DNA from: Balanoglossus misakiensis
Taxonomy: Eukaryota; Hemichordata
Direction: 5' to 3'
DNA length: 64,000 nt
NCBI GenBank assembly: GCA_040954595.2
Contig: CM082585.2
Coordinates: 6,200,001 to 6,264,000 of the forward strand
The position numbers were made by a program, and so were the translations under genes. How positions within the stretch are numbered: the first letter of the stretch is position 1; each line of letters opens with the position of its first letter. Positions 10,661 through 21,816 of this stretch are shown one piece after another. A model generated the notes under the pieces. It ran no database searches, was not told the origin of the DNA, and was given only the letters and a program-made list of their open reading frames with translations.

Positions 10661-13025
10661 ATGAAATCTTTGATCACCATTTCGCTTTTCTGCTGCTTGC
10701 AGACATGTAAGTTTAAACGATTTCATACTCTTTCGCGTCTCCTGTCGTCCGCAGTTTAAGTAGAGGGGAGGTTGTTTCAAATGCGTCAATTTTTGTTGTG
10801 TGTTTATAAGACACAGCGATATAGTCTGATAATAATGTCATCAGCATTTTGGCCCTCCGTCGTTTGCTGCATGCAGCATGGAAGTAAACTTATTCTGGGA
10901 CCATTAATTCTCGCCATCATCTAGAAATATCTTGTATTAGTACAATTTTTCTACTTTAAAATTTCAAAGCCGCTAATAACGACACACAGAAACTTTTCGT
11001 CTTGTAAGCTTTATACTTTCTTATTCTGGACAGGTTTTGCGGCCAATTTTCCGGTCGAGTTCCGATTGTTCACTCGTTCGAACAGCAACAGTTACCAGGT
11101 TGTCAGCACCGGCTCCAAGACCTCGCTGACCAACTCCAACTTCAACAAATACAAGGACACCAAGTTCATCACCCATGGTTACACGGAAAGCGCCAGCACC
11201 AGCGCCTGGATGACAAAAATGAAAGATGAACTTCTGGTTTACGTAAGTCCGTGCATAATAACTTCAAAAAATATGACTATGGCTGTACGCATGCGCCGGC
11301 GCGCACTCAAGAAAAGCGCTGCAAATCGTTGTTTTTCGTCGAAATGGTCAGCTTGGATAATGACCATTATATACGTCGACCCCAAAGATGGTTATCAAAG
11401 GCTGTCTGCATGCATTGCAAGAATATGAGTTCTAAAGGAGCGCAAAATCTACATTATGTTTGCGCTTACCTGAATGCTATTTGTACTTTAGCTATATCAT
11501 GTAATATAATTGCAAAATTGACCCATTTTGTGTAATTTCCGCTGTTTTGTTCTGAAAAGTACTTTACGAAAATGCGTTTCTTGATTCGCGCTCGCAGGGA
11601 GACTACAATGTATTCTTGGTGGATTGGCAAGAAGGCGCGGACGCAATCAGGTATGACGTCAGCGCCGACAACGCAGATCTGACTGGCGAAGAAATTTACT
11701 GGTTTATTAACTTTCTGAAGACTTCCGTTGGCTACTCCGAAAGCAGAGTTCATTTGATTGGATTCAGTCTCGGCGCCCAGGCTTCCGGATCTGCTGGAAA
11801 ACGCATGCCAAGTATTGCCAGAATTTCGGGTAAGATAGACAGACAGAGCTGAATATTTAGCCTAGGTTTCTTTATCGGACAGTCCCAAGATACTGAAATT
11901 TGAAGACAAAGCTTACATGTCAAAATAATTTGAGAAACCGTCTTTTTGGAACACAATTTTGACAGTTTCTTCACACGACCTTACCACATGAGCAATATGC
12001 ACGTGTTCGGCTCTGTGCATACCGAAGTCAGATTAATGAAATTCGAGAGATACTAGAACCACAAAGTTTTTGTCTTCTTAGTCAAACTTGGTGCTACATA
12101 ATTTTTCATCATTTTAGGACTGGATCCTGCTGGTCCAGGGTTTGATAATTACGGCAATGACAGGAAGTTAGATGCTAGCGACGCACAGTTCGTTGATATC
12201 ATCCACGTCGACGGTAACACTCTTGGAGGCGCAGGGTGCTGGTATCCTGTAGGTAGCGATTTTAACATACAGCATGTTTATGACGTCAACCCTGTCTATA
12301 GCGGCCAATAGAGGGACTTTCATAAATTGGCCTCCAGACTGGTCCGAAGAAATAAATGCACAATGTATAGATTGCACTGGGTTGTAAACAAAGCGCCACT
12401 ATAGACATTGTGTATGAGTCGATAAAACCATAGACCCTCGAGGGTCTATGATAAAACCTATACACCCTTTTCATTATTTTCAGAGTGGCCACGTTGATTT
12501 CTATCCCAATGGTGGACAGGGACAGCCAGCCTGTGGTATTGGTAAAAGAGACGTCAGCGCTACCGGAGGTAAGTTCTTTTGGAAGTCGAAGCAGCATTAA
12601 CCCAAGAAAAGTATACAATGTAGTACACTAAAATTTTTGTTATACAGTAGTATACTACAGCTGACGCCGCTGGACATCTTCAGGCGCCTTAGCCTCGGTT
12701 ACCCACACGCCTTTGCTTCTTCCGCTGGAAGCAAAGGCGTCTGGGTAACCGAGACTACAGGCGCCTGTTGCACATACCCAAAGCTTGACTCCATTTTTGA
12801 TCTCTATCGCCTGCAGATCTTGGTTGCGACCACATGATGGCGCCCGAGTATTACATCGAATCCATCAACGTGAATTGCAACTACCAGTCCTACCCCTGTG
12901 CCCATGGCGACGCTTGCTATTCCTGTGGTTCTGGGTGCAACCGCATGGGTTTCCACGCCACCAATAGTCCGTCCGGGGTATTCTACCTGGAGACAAACTC
13001 ACGAAGCACATATTGCCAGAATTAA
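10661..13025 (+). CDS. Short secreted lipase / phospholipase A1-like, copy 1
   Basis: Six exons: 10661-10706, 11034-11242, 11598-11829, 12118-12248, 12484-12568 and 12817-13025; 912 nt, 303 residues, TAA stop. The signal peptide is MKSLITISLFCCLQTCFA, with cleavage likely before ANFPVEF. The alpha/beta-hydrolase core has the nucleophile elbow GFSLG (Ser142), catalytic Asp165 in GLDPAGP and His240 in CDHMMAPEYY, a full triad of the pancreatic lipase superfamily (S152/D176/H263 in pancreatic lipase). The early HGY (oxyanion region) is in FITHGYTES. The lid between Cys223 and Cys238 is only 14 residues and there is no C-terminal PLAT domain, which favours a phospholipase A1 or small neutral lipase over a classical pancreatic lipase. 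Copy 2 lies downstream with identical exon lengths. Probably a digestive secreted enzyme; substrate not determinable. Confidence 0.92.
12429..12449. mobile_element. 21-bp perfect palindrome with 8-bp target duplications
   Basis: Element starts CATAGACCCT and ends AGGGTCTAT. It is flanked by GATAAAAC at 12421-12428 and again at 12450-12457, a perfect 8-bp duplication. It lies in intron 4 of lipase 1. Same termini as 15205-15231. The 8-bp duplication is typical of hAT-type insertion, but nothing but terminal repeat remains. Confidence 0.7.
12690..12757. mobile_element. 68-bp palindromic MITE with 9-bp target duplication
   Basis: Starts TAGCCTCGGTTACCC and ends GGGTAACCGAGACTA, almost entirely inverted repeat (CGCCTTTGCTTC arms). 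Flanked by CAGGCGCCT at 12681-12689 and 12758-12766. It lies in the last intron of lipase 1. The sister element is at 19712-19783. A 9-bp duplication would fit Mutator-like elements, but class is uncertain. Confidence 0.9.
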
Positions 13026-13208
13026 TAAACACTGGCAAGGAGAAAAACGCGTACCTAATGTAGCCGGGCTGAATGACTTATCAAGCTTAAATCCGGTGAT
13101 TGTATGTGACATCCAAGAAGATACGTACTATATCACACAAAGATACAATTCGAAATATTTGAAAATTCATTACAAGTTGTTGTTGTTGTTAACCAACTAT
13201 AATACGAC

Positions 13209-13214
13209 AATAAA
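13209..13214 (+). other. Probable polyadenylation signal of lipase 1
   Basis: AATAAA about 185 bp after the stop. Lipase 2 has AATAAA at the equivalent place (19511), so the site predates the duplication. Confidence 0.7.
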
Positions 13215-15204
13215 AACAAGGATAGTTTCAAAAAACCCTGGTAAATTCTTGTTCAAAGTGCATGGGTTTGTGCAATCTGATTAAAATACGATGTAGGGTA
13301 CAACGACATCTTTTACTTGATAGAGGGCGCATCGCTTCTCATAGCACTGCTGAAAAGTTCACTAAAAACATAAAGCAATCTTGCTAAAAATGTCCAGCAA
13401 TACGTGTACTTTTATATGAACTGTTGGAAACACAGTGGTTCAAATCATCTTTATATGGTAAATAAAAAATGATGAAAAAAAGATATTTTTGTCCACTTTT
13501 AAACTGTTGAGGTGCTTTCTCCTGTCTAGATATCTGTAAAACTGACGATCTTGTAAATTTACTCACTGGTATAACTCTTATACGGGAATAAAATGACCAT
13601 TTCAGCAAGTTCCTGTCTTACTTTCTCTAAATTTTAATACCACCGACACCGGTACTGGTACCGCAAATATAGAAAGCATCTTCCAGCTAGCCATTTTCTA
13701 TCGATTCCTTTTCTTCACAAGTGTTATGTAAGTTAAGTTTGCTATTGTTTTCGTGACCAGGTGCGTTGATCGTTGACTTTCGTTATTTGAATAATTATTT
13801 GCGTGACCAGGTGTGGTGCATTCATTACTTTTCTCGTATAAAAGCCTGTACGTTGCCACGTGGTGGGGAAGCTGCTAATTTGAACTGGCCTGTGAGTTGT
13901 GTTCCGTTCTAACCGGTCTGGAAAAGCCGCGTCTGGAAGCCGCGTCTGGAAACTGTGCTGTCTCATGTTGTACATGTACTGGTCTGGAAGCCGTGCTGTC
14001 TCGTGTGAAATTGGCCTGGAAACCATGCAGTCTACTGGTGGATTTGCCGGAGCCCTACTCGGACTGAACGCCGGGAACTGTCGCGGTGTGGTCGCGTTCT
14101 TCGCAAACTACGGAACCACGGAGCATTGGACTTGACTTAGTCTTTATTTCCACACGTGGACACATTCAAGGTAGTCTCTTATTTTTGTGTGTTTTTCAGT
14201 GTACAATCATTTAATATTTATCATTGCTTTATCTTTTGCCGTCTAACACACAAACCAAGGCAAAACATCGAGGTACTGAATGCAGGCGTGTACCAGCATA
14301 GATCACAGCCTGCAGGGTTTATTGCGTCGAAATCATAGGGCTTCATGGCCACCACTCGTAAACCGCGTAGTCTCATCCATAATTTTTTCGTGCGTTCGAA
14401 TCCTGTGGGCAAAAATCCTAAAACACCGTTACTAAAATGTGACATTGTAAATTATGATAGCCTAGTCTAATTTTAATCTACTTTTAATATGAAATAACAT
14501 GAATAATATAGATAAGACTTTAGATATATGGTCGATGATTTCAGCCAGAACACGCGTGATCGGGTGTAGTTTGAGTCTGAGGTCGCATTTGGATAAAGGG
14601 GTACAACGTATAATTGAAGGTGTTCGAGTCCACATAATTGCGTAGACTCTGTTTCGGCTTTATTTTTGATGAGTTCAAATCACTTTTTGTTGCCATGGTT
14701 GTTGTTGCCATGGTTACAAACTGTTTGTTGAAGAAGTTTAATTTTTTTTCATTAGTTTCATTTGGTGGTGGGGTATTATCCTAGGGAGATCAAATGAACG
14801 CTAGTATCGGCTAGCCCAGTAGATATTCACGTATAGGAATACATGTATTGAATTTCAATTTCTTTCTGCGACCAACTATGAAAGTCTCAGAAAGACACAA
14901 ACAGTTGAATCGCGTGTAATTTATGTGAAAGATATCGCACGTAAGATTTACAATATATATTTCGATTACTATCTACTTTTCAGGTATTCGTAAAGTTTTT
15001 CAAGTTGTCATCTGTGATTTTTCCCACACATTTATACAAAAGAGCATTGACATCGCAAGGTGACTTTGGTGCATGGAGAGGTCGTGACTAGCGTGTCATT
15101 ACGGGAAAACATGAACCGTTATTGTCCAATCAAAAACACCGGGGCTTAGACGAAATACTTTTTGGATTGAACTGTAAAAGATAAAACGATATTATAGCTT
15201 TAAC

Positions 15205-15231
15205 CATAGACCATGGAGCATCAGGGTCTAT
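15205..15231. mobile_element. 27-bp palindromic micro-element with 8-bp target duplications
   Basis: Starts CATAGACCATGG and ends CAGGGTCTAT. Flanked by GCTTTAAC at 15197-15204 and 15232-15239, a perfect 8-bp duplication. Same family as 12429-12449. Confidence 0.7.
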
Positions 15232-15340
15232 GCTTTAACACGTGTCCGAGACACACAGACATCAGGGTTATTATTAAAATCCAGGTTCTACACGGACCGA
15301 TAGTCGCGCGCACTCAGACACGCAAACAAACACAGATAGA

Positions 15341-15401
15341 CAAACAAACAAACAAACAAACAAGCAAACAAACAAACAAACAAACAAACAAACAAACAAA
15401 A
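15341..15401. repeat. AAAC tetranucleotide microsatellite
   Basis: About 15 CAAA units with one interruption (CAAG). Confidence 0.95.
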
Positions 15402-15533
15402 CACTTTCATGCATTGTTTTGCAATTATTATGTTTCAAACTAGTGTCATTTTCAAGAGATAGTTTGCGTTCAATACTGACACGGAATCGCTCATAGCGGA
15501 AAGACCTAGCTCTGTCTACCTGGTTAGCTGCAG

Positions 15534-15606
15534 TTCAGTAGCTCGATGTTTTGTCTTGGTTTTGCCGTCTAACACACAAACCAAGGCAAGACCTCGAGCT
15601 ACCGAA
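15534..15606. repeat. 73-bp palindromic element
   Basis: Left arm TTCAGTAGCTCGATGTTTTG and right arm CAAGACCTCGAGCTACCGAA surround the loop TGCCGTCTAACACAC. The loop and right arm recur at 14232-14283 without an intact left arm. Probably a small non-autonomous element; no target duplication identified. Confidence 0.6.
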
Positions 15607-16240
15607 TGCAGGTATGTACAAGTCTGTGTGTTTCGGCGTTACTCAATTTTAACCCCGGCAGCCAACTTCGACACTCTCTACCATTGTCATGATTGTGCGA
15701 GGTCCTTATAATTTCAAGCGGGTAAAATTTTGAGTGCTCCTTGGAAAATTGGCTGAAATACATAAACGGACCAAGGATTTTTTTCGCGAAAGGAGTTTTG
15801 GGCCCAGAAATCATCAGTCTGGTAAAGGTCGTTTTATTGGATTACGGTCACTTTGTTCAAATGTTCGCTGAAATGGCCAGGTGATTCGGAGTCGGTCGGC
15901 AGCTGTGTTAATAATGGAAATTCCCCGTGCAATAAAAACTAATGGCTCTCGCCATGAAAAAGTGATCAGGTACGTATCTCTCACCAACTTTTTATCTTCT
16001 TGATAGTTAATCTACTTGTTTTTAGTTGTAAATTATTTGCACTAGCATGTTTTACTGATATGGCAAAGCGCGGTTTTCTTCCATGTGAAATCAACTGACA
16101 TGTCGAGTGTTTATCGTTTGCAATCTAGGTATACTCTACTTTCTACCCTTATCTCGATATGATTTTCTATCGAAATGATTGAACTGATATCGTGTGAGGC
16201 GATGGCGTGTACGTATCTGATAGGAAACTACAGGTTTATG

Positions 16241-16248
16241 TATAAATA
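16241..16248 (+). promoter_or_regulatory. TATA box of lipase 2
   Basis: TATAAATA 63 bp before the ATG, with the same upstream block as lipase 1 (16170-16258), including CTGATATCGTGT and ACGTATCTGATAGGAAAC. Confidence 0.75.
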
Positions 16249-16303
16249 TGGCCTTGAAAACCCATTTCTTTTCACTCTCACAGCGCACAGCCAGCGGATC
16301 AAC

Positions 16304-17536
16304 ATGAAAACTTTGATCACCATTTCGCTTTTCTGCTTTTGGCAGACATGTAAGTTTATATACGTGCATGTTGTTGTACTCGAACCAGACCAATCTCCTG
16401 GAATTGAACTGTGAGCTATTTGCGAGTCCATTCACTTTATTCGCACTAAAACTGTAAATGTTGAAATTTGATGACATTTTCTCTACCGCGACTGGCGGAC
16501 GTCCCTTTTCGCCATCCAGAAAGGGGCGTTTGATCCCATATATTTTCGCGTTAATTTTATTTGTAAAATCTTTCTAAATTTAATTAATTACAAATAGTTT
16601 CAAAGCCATGAATACAGCATATGCACAGAGATATTCCGCCATACAGTTACATATATCTATTATTACTTTTTTGACAGGTTTTGCGGCACATTTTCCAGTC
16701 GAGTTCCGACTGTTCACGAAAGCGAACCCAACCACTTACCAGGTTGTCACCACCGGCTTAACACCCTCGCTGCTCAACTCCAACTTCGACAAATTCAAGG
16801 ACACCAAGTTCATCACCCATGGTTACACGGAAAGTGCCACCACCAGTGTCTGGATGGCAAAAATGAGAGATGAACTTCTGGCTTACGTAAGTCCGTGCAC
16901 AACTTAAAAATATGATTGTGCCTATACGCATGCGTTCACACACGACAAGTTCTGCATATCATTTTTTATCGAAACAGTCAGCTTGGATAATGACCATTAT
17001 ATACATTGACCCCTCAGATGGTTATTTAAGGCTGTCTGCTTAAGAATTTGAGTTTGAGAAGGTTCAATATCTAAATTATATTTACTCTTAATTCAATTTT
17101 ATTTATACTTTAGATAAACCACGTAATATAATTGCGAAATTGACCCATTTTGTGTAACTTGTCCCTGAAATGGTCGTTCTAATTTGTTTTGAAAAGCGTT
17201 TTACAAAAATACGTTTTGTTTTATTCCTATTCGTAGGGAGACTACAATATTTTCTTGGTGGATTGGACAGAAGGTGCGGACGCAATCAGATATGACGTCA
17301 GCGCCGACAACGCAGAACTGACAGGCGAAGAAATATACTGGTTTGTCGACTTTCTCAAGAGTTCCGTGGGCTACTCCGAAAGCAGAGTTCATCTGATTGG
17401 ATTCAGTCTCGGCGCCCAGGCGTCTGGAGCTGCCGGAAAACGCATGCCAACTATTGCCAGAATTTCAGGTAAATGAGAGACTCGCCGGTTGGACAGAAAG
17501 AGGGGCAGAGAGATAGGGCCTACAGAGACAGAGAGT

Positions 17537-17596
<60 letters not shown>

Positions 17597-19317
17597 AACA
17601 AGGCACAGAGACAGACAGAGGCAGAGACAGACAGAGAGAGAGAGAGGGAGGCAGAGAGATAGAGAGAGATAGAGAGAGACGGAGAGAGACAGAGATTAGG
17701 CACAGAGACACAGACAGTCAGAGGCAGAGCTGAATACATAGGTTATAGTTTCTTTTCAGGCACAGATTTTGTCTCCTTGGTCAAACGTTCCCACAATTTA
17801 CTTTGTAAAGAGACGTTTGGTGTTTAACGACGTGACACATTCTTCATCATCTTAGGATTGGATCCCGCTGGTCCTGGATTTGACAATTACGGCCTTGAAA
17901 AGAAATTGGATTCCACCGATGCCCAGTTCGTTGATATCATCCACGTCGATGGTAACACGGTTGGGGGCGCCGGATGTTGGTATCCTGTAAGTATCACCGT
18001 CAACTATAATTGTATCAAAAATTTTCAACCATGTCTGTAGGCTATAGTAGTCTGGACCCAGTGAGAGTCTATCTAAAACGCGCATCTCCCCAGTCCCGTC
18101 ATTCAACAGAATTCTGTTGTCATTTGCATGGCATTTGTATCGAAATATTTTACCCCGTCGGCTTGTGTATTATGAACAGAAGTCAAGACAGGTTGAGGCA
18201 ATAATACCTTAATTTAAACTTCTTTTTTTCAGAGTGGTCATGTTGACTTCTATCCCAATGGTGGAAAGGCACAACCAGCCTGTAGTGTTGCTAAAAGAGA
18301 CGTCGGCGCTACCGGAGGTGAGTTCTTTTTCTCCTAAAGGAACACTCTTTATAAATCAATGTAGCATTAAACTCAAGAAAACACTGTTACTGTGAAGATT
18401 CGCTCAGTCCTTATTTTACCTGCAAAACTTTTCAAGTATAGATCTGATAGTTTAGAAGCAATGTCAGTGCTATTCTATTGGCGGCAGATATAGCAGCGTA
18501 TCACAATTTGTACGTTGGTGTACACCAGTTCTGTTTTAATATAAATTGGTTTTCTCTGTAGAAAACTACAGATGATATGTTGAAAAATGATTGCAGTCTA
18601 CTCCTTTCTAAACACAGCCGTATCTCGGATATTTTAGAGACGTATTTTTTACAAGTGAAGAAAGAGGCCGATTAGTTCAAAAAGTTTGCGAGATCGCATG
18701 CGCAGTAGACTATGGTCAACTTCACAAAGCCAAAACAGAACTTTGAAATTCACGGAGTATGCATCAGTTATACACAGACCCTCGTAGTATTGTTGGGATA
18801 GGAAATTCGTATTTAATATGTGGAATGAATTTATGGCTTGCACAGAAAATAAACAGAGGTGGTCTGACGGCCATAGCCACACGGTCGTACATGTACAGTA
18901 CTAGCTATTACGTACCATGATTCTTTTAAAATTGAATTGACAATTAATCAATCCACATTAAATATCCTTTTACACAGTAGCATTCGTATGAATGGGCATT
19001 CTACACGTTGGAGAATATCTTAACATTTGTACAATTTTGTTAATTTTTCGGTTCTGTGCACGTAGTGTCATGTACTTACCCAATTCTTGTCTTGTCTGTC
19101 GCTTGCAGATCTTGGCTGCGACCACACGATGGCGCCCGAGTATTACATCGAATCCATCAACATTGCGTGTAGCTACGAGTCGTGCCCCTGTGCCCTTGGT
19201 GAGATTTGTACTGGCTGTACTTCTGGGTTCAATTATATGGGTTTCCACGCCAACAATAGTCCAACCGGTGTATTCTACCTGGATACAAACGCACTGAGCC
19301 CCTACTGCCAGAAATAG
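16304..19317 (+). CDS. Short secreted lipase / phospholipase A1-like, copy 2
   Basis: Six exons: 16304-16349, 16678-16886, 17237-17468, 17856-17986, 18233-18317 and 19109-19317. Every exon has the same length as in copy 1, giving 303 residues. Signal peptide MKTLITISLFCFWQTCFA. The triad is kept: GFSLG (Ser142), GLDPAGP (Asp165), CDHTMAPEYY (His240), so the copy is not a pseudogene by any visible criterion. Differences cluster in surface and lid segments (KAQPACSVAKRDVGATG instead of QGQPACGIGKRDVSATG) and in the C-terminal cysteine-rich tail (CPCALGEICTGCTSGF). Introns are longer than in copy 1: intron 3 holds a GA repeat, and the 8-bp and 9-bp palindromic insertions of copy 1 introns are absent. 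The shared promoter block predicts similar expression. Confidence 0.92.
17536..17725. repeat. GA-rich microsatellite in lipase 2 intron 3
   Basis: Long GA dinucleotide run followed by CAGAGA-type degenerate repeats. Absent from the same intron of lipase 1, so it expanded after the duplication. Confidence 0.95.
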
Positions 19318-19510
19318 ACACCGACAGAGAGAGAAAAAAAACGCGCACCATAATGATGTACCTGGGCTGAATCCTTCAAGCTTTGCAAATCTGATCATTG
19401 TAGAAGTCTTCTAGGAGATACGTAATGCGGACTAGAATCACAAAAAGATATAATTCGAAACATTTGAAAAGTCATTACTAGTTGTTGTTGTTGTTTACCA
19501 ACCATAAGGC

Positions 19511-19516
19511 AATAAA
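19511..19516 (+). other. Probable polyadenylation signal of lipase 2
   Basis: AATAAA about 194 bp after the stop, in the same context (GGCAATAAAAACAAG) as the lipase 1 signal. Confidence 0.7.
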
Positions 19517-19711
19517 AACAAGTATAGTTTTCAACAACCCCTGGTAAATTCTCTTTCATTTAGGTAGCGTTCACAAACATGTTTGGAGAGGGGATGGGAG
19601 AATTTGAAAAAAAAAAAGATTATGCATCTCGCCATGTCTACTATCAAAACAAGTACCCCCTCCGTACCCGTACTAATTTTGAAGTCCCTTGCTTCCTGTT
19701 GTGCCTCTGTC

Positions 19712-19783
19712 TAGTCTCGGTTACCCAGACTCCTCTGCTTCTCCCCAACGGAAGAAGCATAGGAGTCTGGGTAACCGAGACTA
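19712..19783. mobile_element. 72-bp palindromic MITE with 9-bp target duplication
   Basis: Starts TAGTCTCGGTTACCCAGAC and ends GTCTGGGTAACCGAGACTA. Flanked by GCCTCTGTC at 19703-19711 and 19784-19792. Second member of the family seen at 12690-12757, with unrelated flanks. Confidence 0.9.
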
Positions 19784-20199
19784 GCCTCTGTCTAAATTAA
19801 AGTGGTACTAATGTTAATGTTGCATACACACTTTGAATTACTTGCATCTTGCCCAAGCAGGGTCGAATTGTCGACCTGTTACTTTTAGTATTACTGTAAC
19901 CTGGCTTCTATTGCCATTAGACGATTTACATTGTCATTGATGGCTGTTAAATGTTCATGGCATCAATTCACCACATCTCTGTGGTCACAGTTTTCAGCCC
20001 ACATCCCCTTTAATATACGCGTAGTGTAAGAATGTTGAAGCCCCTCCCCCTTGCCTCATCCCAGCTGTACTGTAAAGCCGTTTCTGACTGAATCAGAAGA
20101 CAGCCTTTTGTGTATTACACGGACAGAAACTACAACGTGCCAGATGACAGTTGCAGCAGCTAGCAGGGTGTGCTCACCCATTCAGGAAACTGAGTGCGA

Positions 20200-20292
20200 T
20201 TAACCCTTTCACCACCATGGTTCAGCCCAAACCCATTGTTTTCTATGGTAAGGTTTGCCCTTTAACGAGGGAACTGGGGGTGAGAGGGTTAA
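20200..20292 (-). mobile_element. 93-bp TTAA MITE, full length
   Basis: TTAACCCTTTCACCACCATGG on the left and GGGGGTGAGAGGGTTAA on the right; opposite orientation to the 4434 copy. It lies just beyond the 3' end of NDUFA1. Confidence 0.85.
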
Positions 20293-20584
20293 GTTTGCAT
20301 GTTAGAACAGCGAATGCGAGACAAATTATTCTCTGAAAATTCCAAACACGTCGATTTATTTCCTTAAACAGAAAAATCAATTTGCCAAGCAAAGATACCG
20401 ACTAGAAACTATAACAAACACAAAGACATCTGATGCATCTGTTTGGAAACAGTGGTATTGCTTTAAATTCCCACATCACAGGCATTTCAACTCGAATTCT
20501 CTTCAGCATCTACCAGTAGTACATTATGGACAGCAACACTTCATTTCTATAATACACCACTCTGCAACATTATGTACACGCACT

Positions 20585-21450
20585 CTAGTTCTCGGAAATA
20601 TTTTCAAGGCCCTGCAATGAAAAAAGTCAGAAAGAAAATTGGTGATTATTGGGTTTTTGATACTCTGACTGACTTCAAGGAGGAAGCAAGATGTATCATC
20701 TTTCTCAGCAGGGCATCAGAAGTGCATTTACTTTCAAGTTCAGTATGTGATGCCAGTTGTAGTTTCGGCATGTAGACAAGCAAAGGCAAAATACAGTGAA
20801 TACTAAGCTACAACTCCTTAGGAGGCGATCAATAATGTTGGAACTTTCTGACAAAATCTGAACCTAGGCTATACTTACTTTAGTATGGAAAACTTTCCCA
20901 GCTAATCTTTCATCTCTTTTCAACATCGCCCAATCCCATCGGCATTTTACTTGGCGTTTTATCTGCAAGATAACACATAAAATTACATCATCACACATGC
21001 AAATACTTCACTATATAAATTTCAGATTGATATTTCATACAACAAATATAACATTGTGTGTGCATCTTAATCCCTCCTCTTGGCCTTTGTGAACTAACCC
21101 TATGGAGACCTACAATGTAATTTATAATGGTAAAACAGTTGACAAAATTGCCACATTTACTGATCCATCCCACATCCTATAAAATTCCTTTACCTGATAA
21201 AAAGTTAAAGAAAAAACCTCATCTGGTATGCACCAGGATAAACTGATATTTAATATATAAACTGAATGTATCGGCCCTTGAGAGATGTACTACATGTACA
21301 TGTACAGTCCCAGCCAGGGTCACGTAAACTAGTTTGTTATGAACTCACCTTGCCACCGTTCTGTACCCTCTGGAAGCCTTCATTTGCCAGACCAACAACT
21401 GTTATCATAGCAGTTATGATGACAAAACCTGGCAGAATCTCATACCACAT
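20585..21450 (-). CDS. NDUFA1: NADH:ubiquinone oxidoreductase subunit A1 (MWFE)
   Basis: Small accessory subunit of the complex I membrane arm in the mitochondrial inner membrane. Three exons on the minus strand: 21450-21349 (34 codons), 20962-20879 (28 codons) and 20611-20585 (8 codons plus TAG), all phase 0. The result is exactly 70 residues, the length I recall for the vertebrate protein, which also has three exons. It starts MWYEILPGFVIITAMITVVG, the MWFE-type start and single membrane helix, and continues NEGFQRVQNGGK, then IKR...WDWAMLKRDERLAGK, and ends GLENISEN, matching the family C-terminus GLENID. The very short last exon is easily missed. An AATAAA on the minus strand at 20360-20355 could end the transcript. 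It is divergent with DCUN1D, ATGs 366 bp apart. Confidence 0.9.
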
Positions 21451-21816
21451 GGCTGCAACACCTGACGTTCAATTTACCGATGTTATTGAAAATAATATTT
21501 TACATACTACAGTACAAGTTCGTGCAACCAATATGGCAGCTGCCCCTAATACTGCCTAGTACTTTTCGAAAGCCTGAAATGAAATCGAGAAGATGATATG
21601 TAAATATTCATAAAATTCCATCAGTCAATTTTTCTTGTAAAATCTCGATTTAATACAAATTTTGGACACCAAAAGTAATAAATATAGACAGTTAGGTGCA
21701 TAAATATATTTAAATTTAAATAAGTATCTTGTTCGAGGATGATAACCAAACGCCTTATGGGAAATATCAAGGTTTACATGTACGCAGACTCAGTAGACTT
21801 CGTACAACTTTACAAC
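21451..21816. promoter_or_regulatory. Bidirectional NDUFA1 / DCUN1D promoter interval
   Basis: 366 bp between two divergent start codons must hold both 5' UTRs and promoters. I see no TATA box placed for either gene. Arrangement observed; shared regulation inferred. Confidence 0.6.

Larger units (their letters stand above)
13215..16240. other. Inter-lipase region: duplicated flank plus inserted segment
   Basis: 13375-13490 copies the block at 8925-9035, and 14840-15500 resembles sequence upstream of lipase 1. About 1.2 kb between them (roughly 13500-14800) has no counterpart there and looks inserted. That part has TATAAAAG at 13837, repeated CGTGACCAGGTG (13753 and 13803) and repeated GTCTGGAA motifs, with no coding exon. 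15534-15606 is a palindrome whose loop and right arm recur at 14232-14283. A tiny palindromic element lies at 15205-15231 and an AAAC repeat at 15341-15401. Confidence 0.6.

Noticed and set aside
14392-14412. tRNA B-box-like GTTCGAATCC
   Set aside because: Flanking bases do not form a T-arm and no A box or acceptor stem is present at the right spacing; at most a decayed tRNA-derived repeat.
17520-17739. Arg/Glu- and Ser/Leu-rich frames in lipase 2 intron 3
   Set aside because: Translations of the GA microsatellite.
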